Assembly (NCBI GenBank): GCA_002344965.1 | Contig: DDUU01000029.1 | Coordinates: 62,001-126,000 of the forward strand | Direction: 5' to 3' | From: Candidatus Tepidiaquacellales bacterium UBA2330 | Lineage (GTDB): Bacteria; Bacteroidota; Ignavibacteria; Tepidaquicellales; Tepidaquicellaceae | Length of the DNA: 64,000 bases | Part shown: in pieces, positions 1 to 7,858 of the stretch | Position numbering within the stretch: the stretch's first letter is position 1 | How the letters are laid out: each line of letters opens with the position of its first letter | Made by a program: the position numbers and the translations under genes | The notes under the pieces: generated by a model | The model's database searches: none | Seen by the model: the letters and a program-made list of their open reading frames with translations, nothing else | What the model was told of the DNA's origin: nothing

Positions 1-1
1 A

Positions 2-580
2 GCATCTGAAATGAATAAAGTAGTAGACAGTTTAATTAAATACAGAGAAAGTCTGGACGACACTTTTATAAGTAATTTAAACAAAGATATTCAGCTTCTT
101 GCAGCGATTGAGTACAAAGATACTGTTTTAAAGAAAACTACTGCTGTTCAGAAATCAGAGGGGGAACTTTCTGTAAAGACTATACCGCAGCCTGTATCTT
201 TTTCGCGTTACGACAGTCTGAATAATCTGACAAGATTAATTACTGCTAAAGGAAATGAATACAAGAACACAATTATTTTATCCGGACAGATAGACAGACA
301 GATAGATTCTTATGAAGTGGAAATTTTTAAGAAATATTCAATACCGTTTGCATGCGTGGTCTTTATTTTAGTTGGAGCTCCGCTCGGTTACAGAGTCAGA
401 CGTGGTGGATTCGGTATTGCAGCCGCATTTTCACTTCTGTTTTTTTTGCTTTACTGGGCTTGTCTTATAGGCGGTGAAAAACTTGCTGACAGAGCTCTTA
501 TATCGCCTTTTATGGGAATGTGGATTGCAAATATTATTATCGGATGCTTAGGTTTGTATTTAATGTTTAAATCATCTTAA
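2..580 (+). CDS. LptF/LptG family LPS-export permease, C-terminal part
   Basis: The reading frame is already open at the left edge of the window, so this is the C-terminal end of a longer gene; the ATG at 11 is internal or chance. The last ~85 residues hold three hydrophobic segments: one around IPFACVVFILVGAPLGYRV, one around GIAAAFSLLFFLLYWACLIG, and one around the final GMWIANIIIGCLGLYLM. This PLG...R.G.G...Y.....L..PF..MW pattern is typical of the C-terminal membrane bundle of LptF/LptG (YjgP/YjgQ). These proteins pair in the inner membrane with the LptB ATPase to extract lipopolysaccharide for transport to the outer membrane. Preceding residues would be the end of the periplasmic beta-jellyroll. 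I cannot tell LptF from LptG without the rest of the gene. Confidence 0.8.
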   Translation, partial: ASEMNKVVDSLIKYRESLDDTFISNLNKDIQLLAAIEYKDTVLKKTTAVQKSEGELSVKTIPQPVSFSRYDSLNNLTRLITAKGNEYKNTIILSGQIDRQIDSYEVEIFKKYSIPFACVVFILVGAPLGYRVRRGGFGIAAAFSLLFFLLYWACLIGGEKLADRALISPFMGMWIANIIIGCLGLYLMFKSS

Positions 581-611
581 GTATATTATTTAACTTAGCA
601 AATCAATTTTA

Positions 612-709
612 TTGTCAAGCCCCGAACAATATAAAATTACCCAACTCCGCCAGGTTCGGAAGAAAGCAACGGTAAGTATCCTTTATATGTGATTTGGGTG
701 TCTTGACAA
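612..709 (+). ncRNA. ffs: Signal recognition particle RNA, small bacterial (4.5S) type
   Basis: TTGTCAAG at 612-619 pairs perfectly with CTTGACAA at 702-709 and closes one long hairpin. The apical part contains CAGGTTCGGAAGAAAGCAAC, which matches the highly conserved SRP domain IV: GGAA tetraloop closed by C-G, then the asymmetric A/C-rich internal loop that binds Ffh. A run of eight T follows at 710-717, so the outer stem doubles as an intrinsic terminator. About 98 nt is close to the E. coli 4.5S size and has no Alu domain. It would scaffold Ffh for co-translational targeting to FtsY. It lies in a 143-bp gap between two plus-strand genes. Confidence 0.93.
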
Positions 710-723
710 TTTTTTTATAATTC

Positions 724-1731
724 ATGAGTAAAATAAAAATCGGAATAGTCGGTCTCGGCGGAATTTCACAGATCATTCATCTTCCTATATTATCAAAAAT
801 GGACGATGTGGAAATAAGCGCTGTATGTGACAGTGATATTTCCAAATGTAAAAGCATTTCATCTAAATATAATGTTAAAAAATATTATACTGATGTAAAT
901 GATATGCTCGGGGAAAGCGATGATATATCTGCAGTTATTGTTGCTACTCAGACCAGTGTTCATAAAGATATTGCCAAAAAATGTCTTGAAGCCGGAAAAG
1001 ATATTCTTATTGAAAAACCAATAGCAAGAAATTATAAAGAAGCGAAAATCATTGTCGATACTGCCGCAAGAATGAAAAAGAAGATTATGGTTGGTATGAA
1101 TAACAGATTCAGAAATGATATGATGCTGCAGAGGACTTTCATAAAAGCAGGTGAAATAGGCGAAATATTTTATGTGAAAGCCGGCTGGATAAAACCCAAA
1201 AGTTCTGATCAGCGATGGATGCTTCAAAAAGATATGTCAGGCGGCGGTGTGTTTCTGGATAACGGAATCGCTATGCTCGATCTTGGTCTGTGGATTCTCG
1301 GCTTTCCTGAGATAAAAAGAGTCTCTGCCACTAATTATTATCATAATACAAAATCAGTTGAGGATTCCAGTATTGTGATGATTAATTTTAAAAATAAAAC
1401 CACACTTACTGTGGAAGTGAGCTGGGGTATTCAAAGGGAAGGTGAATTATTTTACTGTAATGCATTCGGAAAGACTGGAAGCACTTCTATTAACCCGTTT
1501 GCAATTTATAAGAAAATGGAGGAAAACCTTTACAACATCACACCGAAAAAAATTAACATTCCCGCTAACCCTTTTAAGAAAAGTTATGAATACGAATTGC
1601 AGCATTTTATCGGAGCGTTGAAAGGAAACAATGATCTGATATCGAGCGGAAAGGAAGCTCTGAAAGTTATGCAGATTGCCGATGCAGTATATAAATCAGC
1701 CAGGTCCGGTAAAGAAATAATATTTAAATGA
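724..1731 (+). CDS. Gfo/Idh/MocA family NAD(P)-dependent oxidoreductase
   Basis: The 335-residue protein opens with a Rossmann motif (KIGIVGLGGISQ, residues 4-15) for NAD(P) binding. The signature EKP motif (LIEKPIARN, about residue 98) follows; its Lys is the usual catalytic or dinucleotide-contacting residue. The C-terminal half is the alpha/beta substrate domain with the GGGVFLDNGIAMLDLGLWILG stretch typical of the family (G-D/H-helix). Members oxidise or reduce sugars, sugar phosphates or inositols; the substrate cannot be read from sequence. The gene starts immediately after the SRP RNA terminator, with ATG at 724. It is followed 25 bp later by the response-regulator gene on the same strand, so co-transcription is possible but a functional link is not evident. 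Confidence 0.88.
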   Translation: MSKIKIGIVGLGGISQIIHLPILSKMDDVEISAVCDSDISKCKSISSKYNVKKYYTDVNDMLGESDDISAVIVATQTSVHKDIAKKCLEAGKDILIEKPIARNYKEAKIIVDTAARMKKKIMVGMNNRFRNDMMLQRTFIKAGEIGEIFYVKAGWIKPKSSDQRWMLQKDMSGGGVFLDNGIAMLDLGLWILGFPEIKRVSATNYYHNTKSVEDSSIVMINFKNKTTLTVEVSWGIQREGELFYCNAFGKTGSTSINPFAIYKKMEENLYNITPKKINIPANPFKKSYEYELQHFIGALKGNNDLISSGKEALKVMQIADAVYKSARSGKEIIFK

Positions 1732-1756
1732 TTTCTTTAAGATTTGGTAACATAAT

Positions 1757-2479
1757 ATGGTTAGATTGATGAAAAACAAAAATATGAAACTGAAAATTTT
1801 AGTTGTAGACGATGAAAAAGATATCGTTGATATACTGAAATACAATCTTGAAAGAGAAAATGAGTTTGAAGTTATTACGGCGTGTAACGGAAAAGATGCA
1901 ATTGAGCTTGCAAATGATTCGCCTGATCTGATTATTCTGGATATCATGATGCCGGAGCTTAACGGATATGAAGTCTGTAAGAAACTTAAACACAATCCTG
2001 AAACTTCAGGAATACCCGTAATTTTTCTGACCGCTAAAGAAAATGAGATCGATGAAATACTCGGTCTTGAAATTGGAGCTGATGATTATATTTCAAAACC
2101 AGTTTCTCCGAGAAAGGTTATAGCGCGGATTAAATCTGTTATCAGACGATCTTCATCCGAACCTGAAAAAACTTTCAAGATTGAACAGAGAATAAAATTC
2201 AACAATCTGGAAATAGACAGTCAGAGCCACAGCGTAAAGATTAATCAGAAAGATATTTTTTTCCCGAAGAAGGAATTTCAGCTGCTTCATTTTCTTATAT
2301 CTAACAGGGGAAAAGTTTATTCCAGGGAAATATTGCTGAATCAGCTTTGGGGGGAAAATGTTTATGTCGTTGACAGAACTGTTGATGTTCACGTCGCAAA
2401 AGTAAGAGAGAAGCTTGGTGAATATTCTGATTATATTGAAACCATTAAAGGACTCGGATACAGATTCAGGGATAACTGA
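1757..2479 (+). CDS. Two-component response regulator, OmpR/PhoB family
   Basis: This 240-residue protein has an N-terminal receiver domain: acidic pair in ILVVDDEKD, phospho-acceptor Asp at about residue 62 in LIILDIMMPELNGYEV, Thr in FLTAK and Lys in ISKPVS. A C-terminal winged-helix domain (residues 145-238) ends in the typical RTVDVHVAKVREKL...IETIKGLGYRF. That architecture is a PhoB/OmpR-type transcription factor activated by phosphorylation. ATG at 1757 gives a nine-residue leader; the in-frame ATG at 1784 (MKLKILVVDD) would give the more usual family start, and neither has a clear ribosome site. The kinase gene follows 22 bp downstream and is the obvious cognate partner. The target regulon is unknown. 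Confidence 0.93.
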   Translation: MVRLMKNKNMKLKILVVDDEKDIVDILKYNLERENEFEVITACNGKDAIELANDSPDLIILDIMMPELNGYEVCKKLKHNPETSGIPVIFLTAKENEIDEILGLEIGADDYISKPVSPRKVIARIKSVIRRSSSEPEKTFKIEQRIKFNNLEIDSQSHSVKINQKDIFFPKKEFQLLHFLISNRGKVYSREILLNQLWGENVYVVDRTVDVHVAKVREKLGEYSDYIETIKGLGYRFRDN

Positions 2480-2501
2480 TTCCCTTATTTTGAAATTTTA
2501 G

Positions 2502-3587
2502 ATGAAAAAAGTAAACCTTCTTACCAAATATATTTTAATATATTTCTCTTCCCTTATTATTTTATTAACGGCTTTATCTAATCTGTTTCATTATAACACT
2601 GAAACAGTTCTTGTTTCTGGCATACTGGGACTTATACTCTTTATGGTCAGTCTGATTTTTTTTTACAATGAAGTTTCAAAACCTTTAAAAAAGATCCTCT
2701 CTGTTACAGATAAACTCAAATCAGGCAAAGACTCCGGTAACTTTAACAACTTTGATTTCAAGATTTCGGAGATAACCGGTATTCTCGAAAATATTAAAGA
2801 AATAAAAAATGAACTTTCCGGCAGCAGAGAAATCAACGAACTTATAACAGAGGTTAATTTAATTGCCGAAAGAATTCTGAAAGAGCTTGAGCTGACAAAA
2901 GTATTTAAAGTTAACCGGAATGAGTTTATGGGTAATGTTGCGCATGAATTAAGGACTCCGATATTTGCAATTCAGCTGTCGCTTGAGACACTGATTGACG
3001 GAGCCGTTAATGACGAAAGAGTTAATATGGATTTTTTGAACAGGGCTTTGAATCAGACAAAAAGACTTAAAGAGCTGGTGGAAGATCTGATCAGCATTGC
3101 AAAATTTGAGACCGGTCTGAAAATGAGCAAAAGATATTTCGGGATCACAAACGTGATTACTAAAACTTTGGAAGAGCTAGGAGCTATAGCTGAAAGCAAA
3201 AAAATTTCCTTGCTGTTTGAACCTGCATCAGTAAACGGTATTCAGGTATTCGGAGATGAAGAAAGACTCAAGCAGGTTCTGGTTAATCTTATTGATAATG
3301 CAATTAAATATACACCTGAAAACGGAACAATAAATGTTTCACTTGATGTACTTGAAAAGGAAGTTATCGTGAGAATTGAAGACAGCGGTATTGGAATTCC
3401 TGCTAAAGATATACCTAGAATTTTTGAAAGGTTTTACAGAGTTGATAAAACTAGATCCAGAGATATAGGAGGAAGCGGACTTGGGTTGTCTATAGTTAAA
3501 CATATTTTGGAAGCACATTCAAGCAGGATCAGCGTAGAAAGCGAGGAGAACATAGGCACTAAAATTGAATTTAATCTGAAAAGGTAA
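2502..3587 (+). CDS. Sensor histidine kinase, PhoR-like
   Basis: The protein has 361 residues. Two transmembrane helices (about residues 9-29 and 35-55) sit close together, so there is almost no periplasmic sensor domain. A HAMP-like/coiled-coil linker follows to about residue 135. The dimerisation-phosphoacceptor domain has its H box at EFMGNVAHELRTP (His about 148). The ATPase domain shows the N box (LVNLIDNAIKYTPENG), G1 (EDSGIGIP), F box (IFERFYRVD) and G2 (GGSGLGLSIVK). All catalytic boxes are intact. The lack of a large extracytoplasmic domain suggests it senses membrane state or a partner protein. It forms a two-gene unit with the regulator just upstream and converges on gatA 17 bp beyond its stop. 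Confidence 0.93.
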   Translation: MKKVNLLTKYILIYFSSLIILLTALSNLFHYNTETVLVSGILGLILFMVSLIFFYNEVSKPLKKILSVTDKLKSGKDSGNFNNFDFKISEITGILENIKEIKNELSGSREINELITEVNLIAERILKELELTKVFKVNRNEFMGNVAHELRTPIFAIQLSLETLIDGAVNDERVNMDFLNRALNQTKRLKELVEDLISIAKFETGLKMSKRYFGITNVITKTLEELGAIAESKKISLLFEPASVNGIQVFGDEERLKQVLVNLIDNAIKYTPENGTINVSLDVLEKEVIVRIEDSGIGIPAKDIPRIFERFYRVDKTRSRDIGGSGLGLSIVKHILEAHSSRISVESEENIGTKIEFNLKR

Positions 3588-3603
3588 AGAGTTTACACCG
3601 AAA

Positions 3604-5031
3604 CTATTCCGTGATATTATTCCAGATTTTTAAAAGCCCCGGTTCATCAAATTTCTTTCCCATTATCTGAATTCCAAACGGAAGCCCGTTTCTGTCAATG
3701 CCGCAGGGAATTGAAATTGCCGGTATTCCTGCAAGGTTAACTGATGCTGTATAAATGTCATTCAGATACATCGACAGAGGATCCTCAATTTTTTCACCGA
3801 GCCGGAAAGCTGTATTTGGAGTTGTAGGTGAAATAATAAAATCCACTTTTCCGAAAGCATTTTCAAAATCATTCATAATAAGTCGTCTTACTTTCTGCGC
3901 CTTTCTGTAATATGCGTCATAGTATCCTGCCGAAAGTACATATGTTCCCAGCATTATCCGTCTTTTTACTTCATCACCGAAACCTTCCGATCTGGAGTTG
4001 ACATACATTTCCTCCATAGTTTGAGAATTCTCAGATCTGTAACCGTACCTTACTCCGTCAAATCTGGAAAGATTACTTGATGCTTCTGCGGAGGTCAGAA
4101 TGTAATAAGACTGTATAACATACTTAGTATGCGGAAGTGAAATTTCCTCAACCTGAAATCCTTTTCCTTTAAGAGAATCTATTTTTTCCAGAACACCTTT
4201 TTTAATATCAGGATCAAGTCCCTCTTCAAAATATTCCGAAGCAAATCCTATTTTAATGTCTTCCGGTTTAAATTTTTGCTCAGACAATTCTGTATAATCC
4301 GGAACAGAAATGTCTGATGATGTGCTGTCACTGCTGTCATGCCCTGAAATCACTTTCAGCAGAGCGGCAATATCATAATTATTATTTCCGAATATTCCGA
4401 TGGAATCAAATGATGAGGCAAAAGCTACAAGTCCGAACCTTGATATTCTGCCGTAGGTTGCTTTAAGGCCGGTAATGCCGCAGAATGACGCCGGCTGCCT
4501 TATAGAACCGCCTGTTTCAGATCCAAGCGAAAGCAGGCACATTTTAGCCGCTACCGATGCAGCGCTGCCTCCGGAAGACCCGCCGGGAACTCTGGTTGTG
4601 TCGATAGGATTTTTTACCGGACCGAAAAAAGAATTCTCATTCGAAGATCCCATTGCAAACTCATCACAATTTACCTTACCGATAATGATTGCATCTTCAG
4701 ACAACAGTCTTTCGATCACGGTTGCATTGTATAATGTTTCAAACCCGCTCAGAATTTTGGATCCGCAGGTGAGTTTTTTATCTTTAACTGAAATGACATC
4801 TTTTACGGAAATCACTGCTCCGGCAAGTTTTCCGGCTTTTCCTGATTTCAATTTAGCATCAATCTCCGCTGCTCTTGCAAGAGCTTCATTCTCAAAAACA
4901 GAAATAAAAACATTCAGATCTTTCCGCTCATTTATATTTTCTAGATAGTTTTTTACAAGATCAACGCAGGTAATATTTTTTAAGGAGAGATCTTTTTGAA
5001 TCTCTTTTAAACCAGGAGGAATTTTTTTCAT
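3604..5031 (-). CDS. gatA: Asp-tRNA(Asn)/Glu-tRNA(Gln) amidotransferase subunit A
   Basis: The 475-residue protein is an amidase-signature enzyme with the complete Ser-cisSer-Lys triad: Lys about 77 in GAVISVKDVIS, cis-Ser about 152 in GGSSGGSAASV, and nucleophile Ser about 176 in GSETGGSIRQPA. Length and the FCGITGLKATYGRISRFG stretch match GatA rather than generic amidases. GatA generates ammonia from glutamine and passes it to GatB, which converts misacylated Glu-tRNA(Gln) or Asp-tRNA(Asn). gatB and gatC are not in this window, which is common outside Firmicutes. No ORF or hairpin of note lies in the 99 bp between it and tatA; the two are on the same strand. Confidence 0.95.
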   Translation of the reverse strand: MKKIPPGLKEIQKDLSLKNITCVDLVKNYLENINERKDLNVFISVFENEALARAAEIDAKLKSGKAGKLAGAVISVKDVISVKDKKLTCGSKILSGFETLYNATVIERLLSEDAIIIGKVNCDEFAMGSSNENSFFGPVKNPIDTTRVPGGSSGGSAASVAAKMCLLSLGSETGGSIRQPASFCGITGLKATYGRISRFGLVAFASSFDSIGIFGNNNYDIAALLKVISGHDSSDSTSSDISVPDYTELSEQKFKPEDIKIGFASEYFEEGLDPDIKKGVLEKIDSLKGKGFQVEEISLPHTKYVIQSYYILTSAEASSNLSRFDGVRYGYRSENSQTMEEMYVNSRSEGFGDEVKRRIMLGTYVLSAGYYDAYYRKAQKVRRLIMNDFENAFGKVDFIISPTTPNTAFRLGEKIEDPLSMYLNDIYTASVNLAGIPAISIPCGIDRNGLPFGIQIMGKKFDEPGLLKIWNNITE

Positions 5032-5130
5032 AATTTTTTAAAAATATCAGAAGAGATTATTTATGAAGTATAATAATCAACAATTTACCAGATAATTATT
5101 CCGAAACTCTGAAATATTTTTACGAAGCTG

Positions 5131-5319
5131 TCAGTTGGAGTTTTTTTTCTCATTATCATCAACAGAGGTAATATCTTTTTCGATATCAGACGAAGCCTTT
5201 TTGAATTCCTTGATTCCTTTGCCGAGACCCTGCATCAGATCCGGGATTTTCTTTGCTCCGAACAGAACCAAAATAACAATCGCTATCAATATGATTTCCG
5301 GTGTACCTAAACCAAACAT
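5131..5319 (-). CDS. tatA: Twin-arginine translocase subunit TatA/TatE
   Basis: This is a small 62-residue protein starting MFGLGTPEIILI. It has a single N-terminal membrane helix (residues 7-22), the conserved FGAKKIPDL hinge, and an amphipathic helix (GLGKGIKEFKKA) followed by a charged tail. This is the TatA fold, which oligomerises into the pore through which folded Tat substrates cross the inner membrane. The frame stays open upstream to 5340. I place the start at 5319 because AAGGAG lies seven bases before that ATG and the family begins with this sequence. tatC is not nearby. A small hairpin sits immediately upstream of the ribosome site. Confidence 0.92.
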   Translation of the reverse strand: MFGLGTPEIILIAIVILVLFGAKKIPDLMQGLGKGIKEFKKASSDIEKDITSVDDNEKKNSN

Positions 5320-5333
5320 TTTATTTCTCCTTT

Positions 5334-5346
5334 TCCGCAATGCGGA
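5334..5346 (-). promoter_or_regulatory. 5' UTR mini-hairpin next to the tatA ribosome site
   Basis: On the minus strand TCCGCATTGCGGA forms a five-pair stem with a three-base loop directly before the AAAAGGAG ribosome site of tatA. A nearly identical arrangement (TCCGCATAAGCGGA then TAAGGAG) precedes the 1579-residue secreted protein gene at 51885-51898. The pairing is seen in sequence; a role in transcript stability or translation control is inference. Confidence 0.35.
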
Positions 5347-5358
5347 TAATTATAAAAA

Positions 5359-6030
5359 TTATAACAAACTTTCTGCAACACTTTTAAAGAATCTGTATCC
5401 GTCTGTATTTCCCAGCAGCTCTTCCGATGCTCTTTCCGGATGAGGCATAAGGCCGAGTACATTTCTTTTTACATTCTGGATCCCAGCTATATTGCCAATA
5501 GAACCGTTAGGGTTATCTTTATAAGTAAATATAATTTGATTATTGCTTATAATATCCGTTAACGTATTTTCATCACAAAAATAATTTCCGTCTCCGTGCG
5601 CAACCGGAATTCTTATCTCTTCCTTGATGCCGTATTCACCGGTAAAAATACTTTTATTATTTTCTACTTTCAATGTAACAGTTTTACAGACAAATTTCAG
5701 ACTGTCATTCCTTAACAAAGCGCCGGGTAAAAGCCCGGTCTCGCAGAGCATCTGAAATCCGTTGCAGATACCGATTACAATTCCGCCTTTTCCGGCAAAC
5801 TTTATTACTTCATTCATAAGCGGAGAAAATTTTGCTATTGCTCCGCATCGCAGATAATCACCGAATGAAAATCCTCCGGGTAAAATAATAATGTTTCTGT
5901 CGCCTAAGCTTGTATCTTTATGCCAGAGAAATTTTGTATCAGCATTAAAAATATTTTTAAATACATTATAAACATCATGATCGCAGTTCGAACCGGGAAA
6001 GACTACTATTCCAGCTTTTACATGATTCAT
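5359..6030 (-). CDS. purQ: Phosphoribosylformylglycinamidine synthase, glutaminase subunit
   Basis: The 223-residue protein is a class I glutamine amidotransferase of the PurQ type. It begins AGIVVFPGSNCDHD and has the nucleophile Cys about 89 in VIGICNGFQML. The His/Glu pair, about 197 and 199, lies in LMPHPERASEELLG. PurQ supplies ammonia to PurL for the fourth step of purine synthesis (FGAR to FGAM). The start abuts the purS stop, so the two are translationally coupled. purL is absent from the window. The small PurL type that needs separate PurQ and PurS is therefore expected elsewhere in the genome. Confidence 0.95.
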   Translation of the reverse strand: MNHVKAGIVVFPGSNCDHDVYNVFKNIFNADTKFLWHKDTSLGDRNIIILPGGFSFGDYLRCGAIAKFSPLMNEVIKFAGKGGIVIGICNGFQMLCETGLLPGALLRNDSLKFVCKTVTLKVENNKSIFTGEYGIKEEIRIPVAHGDGNYFCDENTLTDIISNNQIIFTYKDNPNGSIGNIAGIQNVKRNVLGLMPHPERASEELLGNTDGYRFFKSVAESLL

Positions 6031-6291
6031 TTATTTACTTTCTCCGTCTTTTGACACAATAAATTCATAATCTTCCATTACAGGATTTGCCAGTAGTTTT
6101 CTGCAGGTCTCTTCGGTAATTTTCTTTGCTTCCTCTTCTGATTTCGCATCAATCTTCAGCTCAATAAATTTCCCTATTCGTGTATCGGTTACCGAATCAA
6201 ATCCCAGCGACTTCAGCGAATGTTCGACAGCTTTTCCCTGAGGATCAAGTATAGTGTCCCTTATCTTAATGTTAATTTTTGAAGTATACAA
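6031..6291 (-). CDS. purS: Phosphoribosylformylglycinamidine synthase subunit PurS
   Basis: PurS here is 86 residues. It contains the family signature ILDPQGKAVEHSLKSLGF near residues 15-32 and a beta-alpha-beta-beta-alpha-beta pattern of one ferredoxin-like domain. PurS dimers bridge PurL and PurQ in the Gram-positive/Bacteroidota-type FGAM synthase complex and help channel ammonia. It is the first gene of the purS-purQ pair. The C-terminal residues FIVSKDGESK run to the stop immediately before the purQ ATG. Length is normal for the family, and nothing is unusual in the sequence. Confidence 0.92.
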   Translation of the reverse strand: MYTSKINIKIRDTILDPQGKAVEHSLKSLGFDSVTDTRIGKFIELKIDAKSEEEAKKITEETCRKLLANPVMEDYEFIVSKDGESK

Positions 6292-6351
6292 ACTTGTATA
6301 ATTAAATTTTTAAAAATAACCGGTTTAATATTTTAGGTTTTGCTCCATGGA

Positions 6352-7164
6352 TTATCTTCCGATTTTATCCAGAATATTTTCAAGTCCTGTTTTATCAATT
6401 TTATCAAGCTTCATATGCATAATTTTTTCAGTCTTATCATCCGGTAAGAATGATTCGGATCTTACATCTGTTCCGGATTCAACAGGATTTTTTGATTTAC
6501 CAAGTTCAGTTAATTTCATATCTTTCTCCTTGGTATTATCTTCCGCATCCGGTTCATTTACGCTTTTACTTTTTTCAACTGTTTTTTCACTGGTATAAAC
6601 CTTATTGTCCGCTGACGTTACATTTGGTTTATCGGTTTCGATTAATGACAGGTCCTGTTTGCTTTGATAATTTTTATTTTCATTTTTAAGCTCTCTGCCT
6701 TTAAAATTTCCCTGATCCGTATAAGACTGACTTTTAAAATTTTCAGAATTTTCTTTCGGCAGATTATCAATTGAATTTTTTAAATCCGAGAGATTTTTAG
6801 ATTCATAATTTTTTAATCCGGAATTATTGTCTGCCGTTTTACTTTCATCCGTCAGTCCGTTAGAGCTGCCTGATTTCTCAAGCTGTTCAATATCAACATT
6901 CACATATGTTACATAAAATACAAAAAAGATAACCATTGTAAAACCAACGGCGGGTATAAGCCACGGATATTGCTTATTGCTTAAAAAATTTCTTAAGAAG
7001 CCGCCTTTTTCGTCATCATATTTTTTAATATGAGCATTTCTCCTTAATGCTTCTTCTTCTACGATTTTTAAATGAAGGTTATTGGTAAAATTACTGCTTG
7101 CCTTAATTGTTTCAAGACTTTTCAGTTTTTCACGTATTTCTAAATATTTTTCTTCGTCTGACAA
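6352..7164 (-). CDS. Probable membrane-bound anti-sigma factor with long disordered tail
   Basis: The protein has 270 residues and no recognised catalytic domain. Residues 1-70 are charged and helical and would be cytoplasmic. One transmembrane helix follows at about 72-92 (YPWLIPAVGFTMVIFFVFYV). The remaining ~175 residues are Ser/Asn/Lys/Glu-rich, low-complexity and probably disordered in the periplasm, ending with a short conserved-looking segment (IMHMKLDKIDKTGLENILDKI). It starts 16 bp after the ECF sigma gene, and a sigma factor followed by a single-pass membrane protein is the classic anti-sigma layout. I see no ZAS zinc motif, so the assignment rests on context and topology. Confidence 0.6.
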   Translation of the reverse strand: MSDEEKYLEIREKLKSLETIKASSNFTNNLHLKIVEEEALRRNAHIKKYDDEKGGFLRNFLSNKQYPWLIPAVGFTMVIFFVFYVTYVNVDIEQLEKSGSSNGLTDESKTADNNSGLKNYESKNLSDLKNSIDNLPKENSENFKSQSYTDQGNFKGRELKNENKNYQSKQDLSLIETDKPNVTSADNKVYTSEKTVEKSKSVNEPDAEDNTKEKDMKLTELGKSKNPVESGTDVRSESFLPDDKTEKIMHMKLDKIDKTGLENILDKIGR

Positions 7165-7180
7165 AATTAATATATAATTT

Positions 7181-7792
7181 CTATTGCTTTTTTGTTTTTG
7201 ATTTGTGTAAACTTTCGAGCATTTCCTTCAGACATTCCCTTCCTCTGTTGATTCTTGATTTAACCGTTCCAAGAGGCAAAGAAGTAATTTTGGAAATCTC
7301 CTCATAGTCTAAATCCTGTATATCTCTGAGAATGATCACTTCGCGGAATTTTGGATTAAGCGAACTAATGGCATTCTGAATTATTTCACCTTCCGTTGCT
7401 GCATTCGCGCTGTCATCGGGAAGTATATAACCGGAAGTTAGCTCATAGTCTTTTTCTTCATCATCATAGTAATTACTTATGGAAGTGGTTTTCATCTTAT
7501 TCTTTTTATTCATGTAAGTTCTGGTCAGATTAAGTGCTATGGTATAAAACCATGTTGAAAATTTTGCAATTTCAACATAAAGATGTTTCGATTTATACAG
7601 TCTTAAAAAGGTATCCTGAGCCAGATCCTCTGACTCTTCTTTATTGCCGGTATATCTGAAAATAAAATTAACAAGTCTGTCTTTATATCTGTTAACAAGT
7701 TCATTAAACGCCTTTACATCCTCTTGTTGAAACAGGAGTATCAGCTCTTCATCCGTTAATGTCTTATAATCTGTTTCAGTTTTTCCGGGCAT
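7181..7792 (-). CDS. RNA polymerase sigma factor, ECF (sigma-70 family, RpoE type)
   Basis: The 203-residue protein has region 2 (residues ~24-95, with EDLAQDTFLRLYKS and FSTWFYTIALNLTRTY for -10 recognition). A variable acidic linker follows, then region 4 (about 140-195, LDYEEISKITSLPLGTVKSRINRGRECLKE) for -35 binding. This minimal two-domain form is an extracytoplasmic-function sigma factor. It is followed at 16 bp by a single-pass membrane protein likely to sequester it until an envelope signal arrives. The ATG at 7792 gives a natural N-terminus. The promoter recognised cannot be deduced; ECF operons usually autoregulate, but I found no convincing motif in the 66-bp upstream gap. Confidence 0.92.
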   Translation of the reverse strand: MPGKTETDYKTLTDEELILLFQQEDVKAFNELVNRYKDRLVNFIFRYTGNKEESEDLAQDTFLRLYKSKHLYVEIAKFSTWFYTIALNLTRTYMNKKNKMKTTSISNYYDDEEKDYELTSGYILPDDSANAATEGEIIQNAISSLNPKFREVIILRDIQDLDYEEISKITSLPLGTVKSRINRGRECLKEMLESLHKSKTKKQ

Positions 7793-7858
7793 TTAAGCTA
7801 TTTAATAAACTTATATTTAATGTTATTGTTCCGGGTAAATAATTGGATATGTTATGAT

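Noticed and set aside
4475..4948. A 157-codon plus-strand frame opposite gatA
   Set aside because: It is the reverse-strand shadow of the highly conserved gatA gene, with no domain.
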